Shown piece by piece: positions 34,047 through 45,675 of a stretch of 64,000 nt of DNA. Within the stretch, counting starts at the first letter, position 1. Every line of letters begins with the position of its first letter. The notes beneath the pieces are model-generated. The model was not told the DNA's origin and did no database searches. It saw only the letters and a program-made list of their open reading frames with translations. Origin of the DNA: Osedax fenrisi (lineage: Eukaryota; Annelida; Polychaeta; Sabellida; Siboglinidae); assembly GCA_964019155.1 (NCBI GenBank), contig OZ025244.1, positions 1,527,735 through 1,591,734 of the forward strand, read 5' to 3'. The position numbers were made by a program, and so were the translations under genes.

Positions 34047-36142
34047 GCGTGCTTGTTAAAAAAACGGAAAAATAAAACTAAACAAAATAAATCAAACAAC
34101 CCACAAATATCAATACGCAAATAGGATGGTACTCGTATGTGTAAATATCATATATATATATATATATATGAATGGTTTATAAATATATTTTTCAAAAGGA
34201 ATTATTCCATATATACATGTTTCTCATTAAGATTTTATTTTCGTGTGCACTATAGTGGTACATTATACGCTCTTAGAGCATATAATGAATTAGAGCGACA
34301 TACGCCTTGCGCCACATTTGTGACATTTGATATTTATAGTTATTTAATGTTTGCCTAACGTCCGTATTCCCATGTATATAATATATATATAGTGGAAGTA
34401 TATAGTAGTAATTATATTAAAAATGTAAATAAATTTAGGTTGTATAAAAATTAAAAAAAAGTATGTACAATTTTGTATATCTTATTTAATAAGTTATTAT
34501 ATATTATAAATTATAATTTATAATATAATATATATTATATAATATACCTGGTACTAGGTTAAATATCGTGATTTTTGTAATACTCTATGATATAGTCTAT
34601 TATAGGAATTATCTTAAAGCAGGCCGCCGATTGTTATTATAATAATGTCAGAGTTCATTATAATGCAGCTAAAAATACAGAAAAATAAAACAAAACCAAA
34701 TAAATTAAACAACCCCAAAATAAAAATTGAACTCTAACAATATAATAATAATAATCGGCGGCCTTCTTTGATATTATCGTATCATACTATATGATATACT
34801 ATATCACTGATAGACTCTATCAGTGATAGAGTCTATGTGACATAGACTCTATGTCCGTAACATTTTTATTACAATTATTTAAATTACACGAGTATTCTTA
34901 TAATATTATATTAATTATATAATGACATGAATACTATATATTTATGTAATTACTAATTCGTATAATGAAGTATGTGGGCTTTTAGTGTGTTGATTATTTT
35001 TAAACTATATTTTGACTATAATCATTATAATGATTATAATATAATAATGATTATAATAATAATTATAATAATCCTATTATGCAATGTTATATTTAATTAG
35101 TATATTGAATATAACTATCCATATAAAGTTTACAATAACAAATAATAGTATGTGTACTATTAGAAACTACTATTGGTAAAACCCAATTAAATTAAATTAA
35201 TTATTAATAGAATATTTAAAAATGTTACCTGGTAAAATTTAAAATCTTACATTTTTTTTCTTACACGATAAATTACTTAATAAATTACTTAATACACATG
35301 ATTATGAATGTATATAATTATATATTTAATTCATAATTACAAATTATTCTATATATTTAAATAGTAAGTATATATTTAACAATCTTAATATATATTTTAA
35401 AATTATTAAATTTTAAATATTAAATTGATAAAAATACTTGTATTACCTTGGTATTTATAAATATTTATATTTTAATACACATGATTATGGATATATATAA
35501 TTATATATTTAATACACAATTAAACATTATTCTATTTAAATGTTAAGTATATATTTAATAATAATCTTAATATATATTTTAAGATTATTAAATTTTAAAT
35601 ATTAAATTTTAAATTAATAAAAATACTTGTATTACCTGAGTATTTATGAATCATTCCATTTATTATTTCAAAATATAATAAAAATAAATAATAAATTAAT
35701 TAAAATGTATATTTTTTATTAATATAATATTTTATTTTTTTATTTTATATATATGATCCATATGTAATATAAAGTCTAAATCCATCAATTCCCTATAGAC
35801 ATATATCCAACAATATTACGTATTTCATTGAAAATGGTGTGTCTACTAAACAGTTATTTTTATGGATCCAATATATATAGAGTGAAAATTCAATCATTAT
35901 TTAAACCTACCCATTCTATTGATTTTTAAATTATTAATAAATAATATACAACTTTATTTCCTATATATTAATTATATAATTTTATTATAAGTCAAATTTA
36001 TACCAAAAGTGATAAATTATTGCCCTAAACTATTTGGTGGACACGAAATTGTCCTCCAAATAATCATGTCTACCAAATGATTAATATTATGCAAGAAATG
36101 TCAACCAAATCTGGTATGTTCATATATATATATATATATATA
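34047..36142 (+). repeat. inner inverted repeat, left arm (~2.1 kb)
   Basis: The inverse matches 40515-42641 with very high identity. Anchors: GCGTGCTTGTTAAAAAAACG at the outer edge; TAGAGCGACATACGCCTTGC at 34291; the GGCCGCCGATT element at 34619; TCTAATAGTACACATACTAT (as its inverse) near 35150; TTGGTGGACACGAAATTGTC at 36040. There is no coding sequence. This is a second palindrome nested in the larger one, with a loop of about 4.4 kb. Confidence 0.9.
34619..34766 (+). mobile_element. small GGCCGCCGAT-TIR element, left inner-arm copy
   Basis: Bounded by GCAGGCCGCCGATTGTTATT and the inverse AATAATAATCGGCGGCC; the internal strings AGAGTTCATTATAATGCAGC and AAATTGAACTCTAAC extend the terminal repeat to about 35 bp. 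The core is purine-rich (AAACAAAACCAAATAAATTA), like the cores of the MITEs at 15348 and the outer edge at 34058. A counterpart lies at 41836-41977. Confidence 0.7.
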
Positions 36143-36312
36143 AATATTAATAATAATAATTATTGTTCATATGTGTCTATAGATTAATGTAAATCATTTT
36201 AATCATTAAAACATAACATATAATTAAATACATTATATAATAATAGTATTACCAAGTAACATTACATTTATATTAATCGTGCGAAACTAATACTAAAGCT
36301 CAATTTGTAATA

Positions 36313-36654
36313 TCCCAGCAAACAGTAAGAGCAGCATAATAGCAGCATAACAGCATATGCTAGAGCCTCAAATGTTTACATTGTGCTATTATGCTGCTAT
36401 TAAATGTCTATTATGCTGCTATTAATTTGTCATGATATTATGCTGCTGTTATGCTGCTATTATGCTGCTATTATTATAATAGCAGCATAATAGCAGCATA
36501 ATATACTTTTAAAATTAATAGCAGCATAATATTAGCATAACAGCAGCATAATATCATGACAAATTAATAGCAGCATAATAGCACAATGTAAACATTTGAG
36601 GCTCTAGCATATGCTGTCATGCTGCTATTATGCTGCTCTTACTGTTTGCTGGGA
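36313..36654. mobile_element. complete palindromic MITE (TCCCAGCAAACAG), TA target site
   Basis: 342 bp, almost a perfect hairpin: TCCCAGCAAACAGTAAGAGC...GCTCTTACTGTTTGCTGGGA, with ~150-bp arms made of GCAGCATAAT repeats and GAGCCTCAAATGTTTACATT. TA lies on both sides (36311-36312, 36655-36656), consistent with a Tc1/mariner-type target. Partial relatives are at 8184, 23820 and 49575. No coding sequence. Confidence 0.85.
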
Positions 36655-37353
36655 TACCAATACCCTACTCTAAAATGTGTTTCTATATAGTCCATTTCTA
36701 TTTAAAATTAAATATATTAGTTTACATATATACCTTATAAGGTGCTTAATATATTAATGATATTATTAAGGTATATATTCTAAAATAAATGCATAACTAA
36801 TTAGTTTAATTGATATTCACATCATATGAATGCTACATTAATTTCGAAAAATGTAATATTACACTTTGCAATATTGCTTATACGTGTATGTCATATGCCA
36901 ACGATTATATCTATAAAACCTAACATGTTATGTAATCTCTAAAGTTGTTATATAGTATATTACGGACCTAACTTATGGAATAATTTACCAAACAGTATTA
37001 AAAATGAACACAATATAAATATATTCTTAAAGAATTAACAAAATGTATTACTTCAGTAAACAATAATAATTGTAAAGTACCAATACAATTATACCATTTA
37101 TTTTACTTGTTTGATTTTAAAATAGTATTATTCTTTATTTATCATATTAACTATTTAGTTACTCTATCAGATGTATTGTTATTAATTTACAGTTTAATAT
37201 TATTACATTGCAATGTTTATTAATTTACTATAATACTTTTATTACATTTATTTTACTTCGAATTAACAATGATTAATCATTAGATGAATTATATGTATTA
37301 CTTGCATGTTCTTGTTCTATTATTTACCATTATTTATACTTTATTTAGATGTA
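36655..37353. other. AT-rich spacer in palindrome loop
   Basis: No gene. A short ACCTAACTTATGGAATAATT / TACCAAACAGTATTAAA stretch (36965-37010) reads GPNLWNNLPNSIKN on the plus strand, like the small 'LWN(N/K)LP..I' tail found after many LINE reverse transcriptases, but it is too short to call. Confidence 0.4.
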
Positions 37354-37838
37354 GGGGACGGAAGGGTATTATGGCCGATATTGTTATTACCTTACAAGAC
37401 ACAAAATATATCATACTAATATTGGATATTATGATCCAATAAGTTGTATATACAATTACAATATGTTGTTCTAAATAATTGCTATCAACATTTACTCATT
37501 TAATTATTTGTATTCAAGTCATTTCATTTTTATTAAAAAGCAAATTTTCCGTATAAATAGAGATAAAATACACTAGTGCGGGTATTATGGTCGATAGTTC
37601 CGAAATAGCCACTAGGATCGTGTCATGTATTCAAATACGCACTATTTTTATAATTGGAAAATAAAATACATTTTATCAGATATCAAGATACACACGCACT
37701 TTTATAGTAAATATATTTATAAGTAATCGTTATCCCATTTAGTTTTACTTATATTCAGCTACAAATTTATGTTTTAATTAATTAGTTTAATATGTCTCAC
37801 ATTATTAATGCAAATGTAAGCCGATTAATTTGAACGAA

Positions 37839-37965
37839 ATGGCAAATAAAAATTGTATTGAACATCGATTCAATATTGAAAATGAAATGGCAGGAATATA
37901 TTGGTTACGGGGCTTCAGGAATAGATATCATTGTCTCACTCTTAGAACTCCGGAACAAACATCAG
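37839..37965 (+). pseudogene. pogo/CENP-B-like HTH exon, copy 1
   Basis: ATG-MANKNCIEHRFNIENEMAGI, then YWLRGFRNRYHCLTLRTPEQ, TSG at a GT splice donor. The pattern AGxxWLxxFxxRxxxLxLRxPExTS is the second half of the CENP-B/Tc5 DNA-binding domain found in pogo, Tigger and Jerky-type transposases. At the position where copy 2 has the family-typical D (AGIDW), this copy has Y, so copy 2 is closer to the ancestor. No DDE exon follows within the segment. Confidence 0.65.
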
Positions 37966-38433
37966 GTAATATATTTTAATATATATATAGTATTGTATTT
38001 GATTATGTGATATGAAATATTAATACAGTGCCATACTTATAATTTGTACCATTATTGTAGTATACATGACAATTAGTATACTAATCGTAATATACTATAG
38101 TATATAAATATAAAATTTAAAATGTGTACTATAAAAATATATGGAATTAAATTATTTAACTATATAAAGATATATATATATATATATATAAACCTATATA
38201 TATAATAATATATATATATAATATATAATATATATATAACTATAGTTATGTATGGAATTAAATCGTTTAAATAGGATGACAATCTTATGCATATAAATAT
38301 ATATTATTAATAATATTATTAATAATTAATAATATTATAATTATTCATTAATAATTAATTTAAACTGTTATTAATAAATATGTTATTTTATAATAATTAT
38401 CCAATATTATAATGAGAAAAAGTAATACATCAG

Positions 38434-38485
<52 letters not shown>

Positions 38486-38806
38486 CTGCCTGTGTGGCTC
38501 AGTTAGCTAATGCGTCATACACACAAGCAGTATACTATAGGAAATGGATACGAGCCCCATCCGGACCATAAAAATAGGTCTTAAAATATTATTTAGAAGT
38601 GATATTATATAATTGTGTATAAATAAATGATCGGCTCTCATTAAAACCATGGATGACTTAACATGAGAGGGGCTTCGAAGGGACATTAGAGCCATATAAT
38701 ATATATTATATATGGCATATATAATATATGATATATAGGCTATATAATATAGCTATAAATGTAAATGGATGAAAGGACTCCACAAAATAAAAATAACAAT
38801 AGCAAT

Positions 38807-38811
<5 letters not shown>
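38486..38811 (+). mobile_element. tRNA-derived SINE, copy in loop
   Basis: CTGCCTGTGTGGCTCAGTTA, then GCTAATGCGTCATACACACA (A-box side), GGATACGAGCCCCATCCGGA (decayed B box), then the SINE body with GATCGGCTCTCATTAAAACC, GGGGCTTCGAAGGGACATTA and GGATGAAAGGACTCCACAAA, ending AATAACAATAGCAATAACAA. Same family as 10669-10962 on the minus strand. It is embedded in the pogo-like segment. Confidence 0.8.
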
Positions 38812-38858
<47 letters not shown>

Positions 38859-39930
38859 TATATATGTATATACTATATACTATATATGTATATAGCTATA
38901 TAATATAATACATAGTATATATGTTATTAATTCTATATACATATATGTATATATATATATATATACATTTTCATAATAAATATATTCCAGAGAATTTGTT
39001 TAATTTAATAAAATATGTTTTTATAATTGAAAACATATCAAACTATAATTACACATTAATAAAACTGGAATTACTTATATATAATAATGTATACAAAAAT
39101 ATATTATTTATTTTATATCAATATAAAATAATATAAGTAATACAATTGTCGTTTGTCAATTTTCATATAGCCCTCTGAATCCCAAAAGGCATTAATCGCC
39201 CATTATTTTTATAATGTGTGTTTTTTTATAATTCTTTAATGTGTATTTATAGTTTTATATTTTGTCAATTATAAATTATAGAATAAATATGTGGGAGGAT
39301 CAAATGATCTAAATATGAGGCAAATATGAGGGTAAATTACACTGCTATATATTTATATGCATATCAGTGAAGAAGTATACTAGATATTACAACAAAATTA
39401 AATTAAATTCAAATGACATAAATTAATTTCAAATGAATTAATAAACATCAATTCAAATTACATAAAAATAATTCAGGGTAAATTACACTGCTATATATTT
39501 ATATGCATATCAGTGAAGAATTATAATAGATATTACAACAAAATTAAATTAAATTCAAATGACATAAATTAATTTCAAATGAATTAATAAAAATCAATTC
39601 AAATTACATAAAAACAATTCAAATAAAATAATAAAATTAAATTCAAATGAAATAAAATCAATTAATAAAAATCAATTCAAATTAATTAAATCCACATAAA
39701 ATAATTAATAAATATATTTATATAATATAAAGTAGTATATTATAACTGTTACATACTTTTCCATATAAGTTAATTTTATAAGGATTATAAGGATTTTGTA
39801 AATTGTAATATTGATATTATACATGCATGTATGTATCTATATGCAATGCATATTATGAATACATGCATATATAAATTGTAATATATTATATATATAGATT
39901 ATATATATATGTATATCATTATATATCATT

Positions 39931-39985
<55 letters not shown>

Positions 39986-40514
39986 TATATATATACTATA
40001 TATATACTATATATACTATATAGTATATAGTATATACATATATATCATTTTAAAAACAAAATTATAATAAATTATTCATAAAATTAGTCTATTATACATG
40101 TTGACGTATATGATTTATTAATAACAATTAATAACAATATCATTTTTATCGGATTTTTATAGTATTCTTTAAATATACATTAATATATTAACTAATTTTC
40201 TAGTATCTATTTAAAAATATATTAATATATAATTTTTTCAATATTAATAATAAGATTAAAAAACTAGATTTATTTTAAAATGTTATTAAAATATGTACAT
40301 ATATAGTATATACTATATTCATTTTTTATATTTAAATCAATATGCAATTAAATATATTTCCATATAATATGGAATTATACATTTATTCCATAGAAAAATA
40401 TTTAGTTGTATATTTATTTGAATGAAAATATGAGTATTTACTAAATACTATTGGGTAAAACATTAAATTATATAATTAAATGCTAGCCTGACATATCTTT
40501 ATTGTATATATATT
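38812..40514. repeat. AT-rich loop DNA with (TA)n tracts and a ~125-bp direct repeat
   Basis: Long (TA)n at 38812-38857 and 39925-39985. A unit with GGTAAATTACACTGCTATAT, TTATATGCATATCAGTGAAG and ACAAAATTAAATTAAATTCA occurs twice (39332-39460 and 39477-39605). Poly-AAT-type repeats follow. No gene. Confidence 0.6.
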
Positions 40515-42473
40515 TATATATTATATATATATATATGAACATACCAGATTTGGTTGACATTTCTTGCATAATATTAATCATTTGGTAGACATGATTATTT
40601 GGAGGACAATTTCGTGTCCACCAAATAGTTTAGGGCAATAATTTATCACTTTTGGTATAAATTTGACTTTTAATAAAATTATATAATTAATATATAGGAA
40701 ATAAAGTTGTATATTATTTATTAATAATTTAAAAATCAATAGAATGGGTAAGTTTAAATAATGATTGAATTTTCACTCTATATATATTGGATCCATAAAA
40801 ATAACTGTTTAGTAGACACACCATTTTCAATGAAATACGTAATATTGTTGGATATATGTCTATAGGGAATTGATGGATTTAGACTTTATATTACATATGG
40901 ATCATATATATAAAATAAAAAAATAAAATATTATATTAATAAAAAATATACATTTTAATTAATTTATTATTTATTTTTATTATATTTTGAAATAATAAAT
41001 GTAATGATTCATAAATACTAAGGTAATACAAGTATTTTTATTAATTTAAAATTTAATATTTAAAATTTAATAATCTTAAAATATATATTAAGATTATTAT
41101 TAAATATTTACTTAACATTTAAATAGAATAATGTTTAATTGTGTATTAAATATATAATTATATATATCCATAATCATGTGTATTAAAATATAAATATTTA
41201 TAAATACTAAGGTAATACAAGTATTTTTATCAATTTAATATTTAAAATTTAATAATTTTAAAATATATATTAAGATTGTTAAATATATACTTACTATTTA
41301 AATATATAGAATAATTTGTAATTGTGAATTAAATATATAATTATATACATTCATAATGTGTATTAAGTAATTTATCGTGTAAGAAAAAAAATGTAAGATT
41401 TTAAATTTTACCAGGTAAATTTTTAAATATTCTATTAATAATTAATTTAATTGAATTGGGTTTTACCAATAGTAGTTTCTAATAGTACACATACTATTAG
41501 TTGTTATTGTAAATTTTATATGGATAGTTATATGCAATATACTAATTAAATATAAATTTGCATAATAGGATTATTATAATTATTATTATATTATAATGAT
41601 TATAGTCAAAATATAGTTTAAAAATAATCAACACACTAAAAGCCCACATACTTCATTATACGAATTAGTAATTACATAAATATATAGTATTCATGGCATT
41701 ATATAATTAATATAATATTATAAGAATACTCGTGTAATTTAAATAATTCGAATAAACATGTTACGGACATAGACTTTATCAGTGATATACTATATCAGAT
41801 ATAGTCTATCATATAGTCTGATACGTTAATATCAAAGAAGGCCGCCGATTATTATTATTATATTGAGTTCAATTTTTATTTTGGGGTTGTTTAATTTATT
41901 TGTTGTTTTATTTTTCTGTATTTTTTAGATGCATTATAATGAACTCTGACATTATTATAATAACAATCGGCGGCCTGCTTTAAGATAATTCTTTAATAGA
42001 CTATATCATATAGTATTAAAAAAATCACGATATTTAACCTAGTACCAGGTATATTATATAATATATATTATATTATAAATTATAATTTATAATATATAAT
42101 TATTATAATATTATTATAATATTATTATAATATTATTATAATAATAACTTATTAAATAAGATATACAAAATTGTACATACTTTTTTTTAATTTTTATACA
42201 ACCTTATATTTATTTACATTTTTAATATAATTACTACTATATACTTCCACTATATATATATTATATACATGGGAATACGGACGTTAGGCAAACATTAAAT
42301 AACTATAAATATCAAATGTCACAAATGTGGCGCAAGGCGTATGTCGCTCTAATTCATTATATGCTCTAAGAGCGTATAATGTACCACTATAGTGCACACG
42401 AAAATAAAATCTTAATGAGAAACATGTATATATGGAATAATTCCTTTTGAAAAATACATTTATAAACCATTTG

Positions 42474-42541
<68 letters not shown>

Positions 42542-42641
42542 ATTTACACATACGAGTACCATCCTATTTGCGTATTGATATTTGTGGGTTGTTTGATTTA
42601 TTTTGTTTAGTTTTATTCTTCCGTTTTTTTAACAAGCACGC
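40515..42641 (-). repeat. inner inverted repeat, right arm (~2.1 kb)
   Basis: Inverse of 34047-36142; differences include an extra (AATATTATTAT)n expansion at 42100-42145 and a much longer (TA)n tract at 42478-42538. Immediately outside it, CCTTGTGCGCCACG repeats a string that also lies inside the arms (GCCTTGCGCCACA). Non-coding. Confidence 0.9.
41836..41977 (-). mobile_element. small GGCCGCCGAT-TIR element, right inner-arm copy
   Basis: Inverse of the 34619 copy: AGGCCGCCGATTATTATTAT ... GACATTATTATAATAACAATCGGCGGCCTGC (read in two parts). It is part of the inner inverted repeat, so it predates it. Confidence 0.7.
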
Positions 42642-42804
42642 CTTGTGCGCCACGTAATGTTGCCATTTAATTTTTACCTACCATCCGTATCATCCTATAT
42701 ATATATATTAACCTTTATATGTAATAACATATATATTAACAACATTTTTAGATTATTATATTATTGAATGTATTAAATATTAACAGGTAATGCCTTGTAC
42801 TTAT

Positions 42805-43019
42805 TGTTATATATTGTATTTATTTATATGCGACGATATTGTACATCTACGTGATATCAGCGAATATACGCATAGTGCCTGGTATCATAATGCACGTACA
42901 TTCCTTCCATATCACATGACCCCCCCCACGCGCAGACGGCTGTGTATATATAGCGGACCGCCGCTATGTATAATCACTTGAAGAATAAGTATAACCAATA
43001 AACATACATAAGCCTTGAC
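42805..43019 (+). repeat. LTR-like repeat, copy 1
   Basis: TGTTATATATTGTATTTATT, GATATTGTACATCTACGTGA, AGTGCCTGGTATCA and GAAGAATAAGTATAACCAAT through to AAGCCTTGAC. It matches 43633-43842 over about 215 bp in direct orientation, the arrangement of an LTR pair ~830 bp apart. It is far too close for a complete element, so either an internally deleted copy or a tandem LTR relic. Confidence 0.5.
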
Positions 43020-43632
43020 GTAACATCAATAAGCGTCCAACCTCACGTCCAATGAATATCATCCTGCCACGTCAACCAGTGAGAGCACGTTAGGAAACAT
43101 CTACCCCCACGCCCAACGACTATAAACAATCATGAACCCTACACCAACTCCTTCCTTCGATTAGCACAATGAAGATCGGCTAGACGAGCTGAAAATGTTG
43201 TTTAACATTTTATTTACGTCCTCGTCATTGCCCACTACATCCGGTATGATATCCTGTACACCCTCGCCGTCACTCATGACCTCCGTGACGCCCCAGCCAC
43301 TACCCACGACATCCGGTACGCTTTCGCCCTTGCCCACTATATCAGGTACATATTCGGTACGCCCCCGCTGTCACCCACGACATCTGTGACGCATCCGACA
43401 TCACACATAATACCCAATATGTTCTCAACATCACTCGTGACCCTCTCGATCTCACCCACAATATCCGTGACCCCCTCACCATCACCCCCACCATCCGTGA
43501 TGCCATCAGCACCATACACAACGCATGTATTGCCATCCCCATGGCCACCTCCAACATGATATCCTTCTTCCATACGTGAGAAGAGGGAATGACCCCAACC
43601 CCTCTTCGATAACCAATAGGGAGAAGAGGGGA
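43020..43632 (+). other. C-rich low-complexity interval between LTR-like repeats
   Basis: The most C-rich stretch of the window. Degenerate repeats of ACCCACGACATCCGTGACGC type translate on the plus strand as LPTTSGTLSPLPTISGT-like sequence. The frame lasts only 65 codons before a stop. A polypurine string GGGAGAAGAGGGGA directly precedes the second LTR-like repeat, as a polypurine tract should. Possibly gag-region or satellite DNA of a deleted LTR element. Confidence 0.4.
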
Positions 43633-43842
43633 TGTTATATATTTTATTTATATATATGCGTCGATATTGTACATCTACGTAATATCAGCGCATATACGCC
43701 TAGTGCCTGGTATCACGATGCATGTACAATGTACGTTTCTGCCGTCTCGCATTACCGCCCCACGCTCAGACATCTGCGGTGGTCCGCTATATATAATCTC
43801 TTGAAGAATAAGTCTAACCAATTAACGTAAATAAGCCTTGAC
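43633..43842 (+). repeat. LTR-like repeat, copy 2, after polypurine tract
   Basis: It starts TGTTATATATTTTATTTATA right after AGAAGAGGGGA. The same AGAAGAGG-GA-TGTTAT junction occurs at 63697-63712, supporting an LTR start for both. It shares about 210 bp with 42805-43019. Confidence 0.5.
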
Positions 43843-44011
43843 ATTTTACTCCCTATATATAAACACAACTTAACAGTGTAATATATTAGTATTACACAAC
43901 TTAGACAGTGATTAATACATAACAACAATTTATATATATATATATAATAATAATTTTATATAATATATTATATGTATACACAAATATCCATGCATATATA
44001 TATATATATAT

Positions 44012-44531
44012 ATGACTAATTATCTCCTCTTCAACAATGATGGCGTACATACCGACCCCAAGTGTGAGAAGTTAATTCAACAGATAACCTCACAAGATTC
44101 TCCGCAAGCCATTGATAATTATCATTATCATAATTATTACGCCATTTCTATGAATTATAATTCATCGTTATCGCGAACTACATGTGGCCCTTTAATAAAG
44201 ACCTGTCACACCTTACGATACTTCTATGTTAACTTCTCAAAAAAGATGTCGAATACCTAATATATTCAATAACATGGAAGAATAAATATACTACTCTATC
44301 ATATTATGCCACAAAGAAGAAGATAACAATTCAAGTAGACGCTTCATACGATTACTTTGACGCCATCCTCCTACATCCATCCAACAAGACGAAATCCCCA
44401 TCACCCATCATCTAAGATATTCAGCCCCGCTGAGACTCGTTATGTAAATATCGAAAAATAAATGTAAGCCGTAATATTCGGAATCGAATGGTTTCACATT
44501 ATTAAGTCTGACCACAAGTGCAGATGATCAC
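44012..44531 (+). pseudogene. Ty3/gypsy RT end and RNase H start, degraded
   Basis: The first frame (44012-44260) carries the connection after the RT palm: DGVHTDPKCEKLIQQITSQD, later TTCGPLIKT and FSKKM. RNase H follows with ITIQVDASYDYFDAILLHPS (catalytic D in VDAS), then, in a shifted frame, FSPAETRYVNIEK and AVIFGIEWFH.. SDHK. Several stops and frameshifts are present. The frame is interrupted at 44532 by the hAT-type element and resumes at 45414. The element lacks gag, protease and RT palm on its 5' side. Confidence 0.75.
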
Positions 44532-45405
44532 CAGTGTTGGGGTCAAATACACTTTATCAAATACAAATACAAATACAAATATTTATTACATTTTTATACA
44601 AATACATATTATCAAATACAAATACAAAATACAAATATTAACACATTAAATATTAATTCATTTGATTTAATCATATTTTAAATCATATGATTATATTTTA
44701 TATAAAATAATAATCCTTATCCCTAGATTATATATATAGACTATTGCATGGTTAGTGATTGATATGTATTGGATATATGATATTAATAGGTTAATTAAAG
44801 CAATGTAGATAGGTGGTATAATTTTTAAATATTAAGGAGAAGACGTAGAATTAGAGTAATGAATGGATAAATGATATATGAGTTCTAGAGAGAGAATCTA
44901 ATATAAATATAAAATACAAATATTAACATATTAAATATTAAATCATAAAATAATAATTCCTATCTCTATACCAGATTGCATAATAATTAATTGAAATCTA
45001 TTTTAATATATTTAATTCCTAAAGAAAATCAATAAAATAAAAAACTGTAAACAATAGACTGATTGATTGGGATATTATAAGTTATAATTTATAACACATA
45101 CATATTCTATATAGAATATTAATTTATTTATATAGTATTCATAAAAGTATTGTTCTATTATATTATTTGTATTATTTAATAAATGTATTCTTTAATATAA
45201 ATGGTAAATATTTTGTTAATTTTTTTACATTCATAAAGTAATTGTTTAAATTCTACATTCTATTAAATTATTAAATTAAAATATTTTTAAAAGTGTATTT
45301 GAAACTGTATTTGATCAAATACACGAAATACGACACTCAAATACAAATACATCACTAAATAATTATTCAAATCAAAATATAAATACGTATTTGACCCCAT
45401 CCCTG
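44532..45405. mobile_element. non-autonomous hAT element with perfect 8-bp TSD
   Basis: 874 bp bounded by CAGTGTTGGGGTCAAATAC and, read inverted, CAGGGATGGGGTCAAATACG. ATGATCAC flanks both sides (44524-44531, 45406-45413). An 8-bp TSD with CAG-starting TIRs is characteristic of hAT. The interior is AT-rich with AAATAC repeats near both ends and no transposase. Its core recurs in the palindrome arms (20193-20865, 52090-52790). It split an already existing gypsy RNase H frame. Confidence 0.92.
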
Positions 45406-45413
45406 ATGATCAC

Positions 45414-45665
45414 CCAGAAAAATCTCTTCACAGCACCAACCCGAGTCCAAAAAATGCTACTACGAGTGCAGCAGTAAGATTTCACGCTAATATTTTTAAA
45501 GCCAGGAATAGAGCTACGGATAGATTTTCACCTACCATCAGATGCCAGTGAAAACATAGACCTTGATGTCCAGATAAGCCATTGAAGTTTGGGACACAGA
45601 AGATAGAATATTTAAAATTAGAAACGGGAGACGAAACCCTTCAAGCCTTAATTTCTTCTGTATAA
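45414..45665 (+). pseudogene. Ty3/gypsy RNase H remainder
   Basis: Resumes directly after the hAT target duplication with QKNLFTAPTRVQKMLLRVQQ, then KPGIELRIDFHLPSDAS, the run from RNase H to the linker before integrase in metazoan K02A2.6-type gypsy elements. It contains stops. Removing the hAT element and one TSD restores continuity with SDHK at about 44520. Confidence 0.7.
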
Positions 45666-45675
45666 GTAACCTCTA

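Larger units (their letters stand above)
37354..38965 (+). mobile_element. pogo/Tigger-like segment plus SINE, copy 1 (in loop)
   Basis: It starts at TA|GGGGACGGAAGGGTATTATG and is near-identical to 55594-57190 in the same orientation, while the flanks differ, so the left boundary behaves like a transposon end with a TA target. The content is a CENP-B/Tc5-type HTH exon (37839-37965), AT-rich DNA, a tRNA-SINE (38486-38811), then (TA)n. No inverse GTCCCC right end is visible, so the element is truncated at its 3' side by or beyond the SINE. Both copies share the truncation. Confidence 0.7.

Noticed and set aside
43337..43573. Gly-rich minus-strand ORF (VTDGGGDGEGVTDIVGEIER)
   Set aside because: Produced by the C-rich repeat on the plus strand; repeated VTD/GGDG motifs mirror the DNA repeat.
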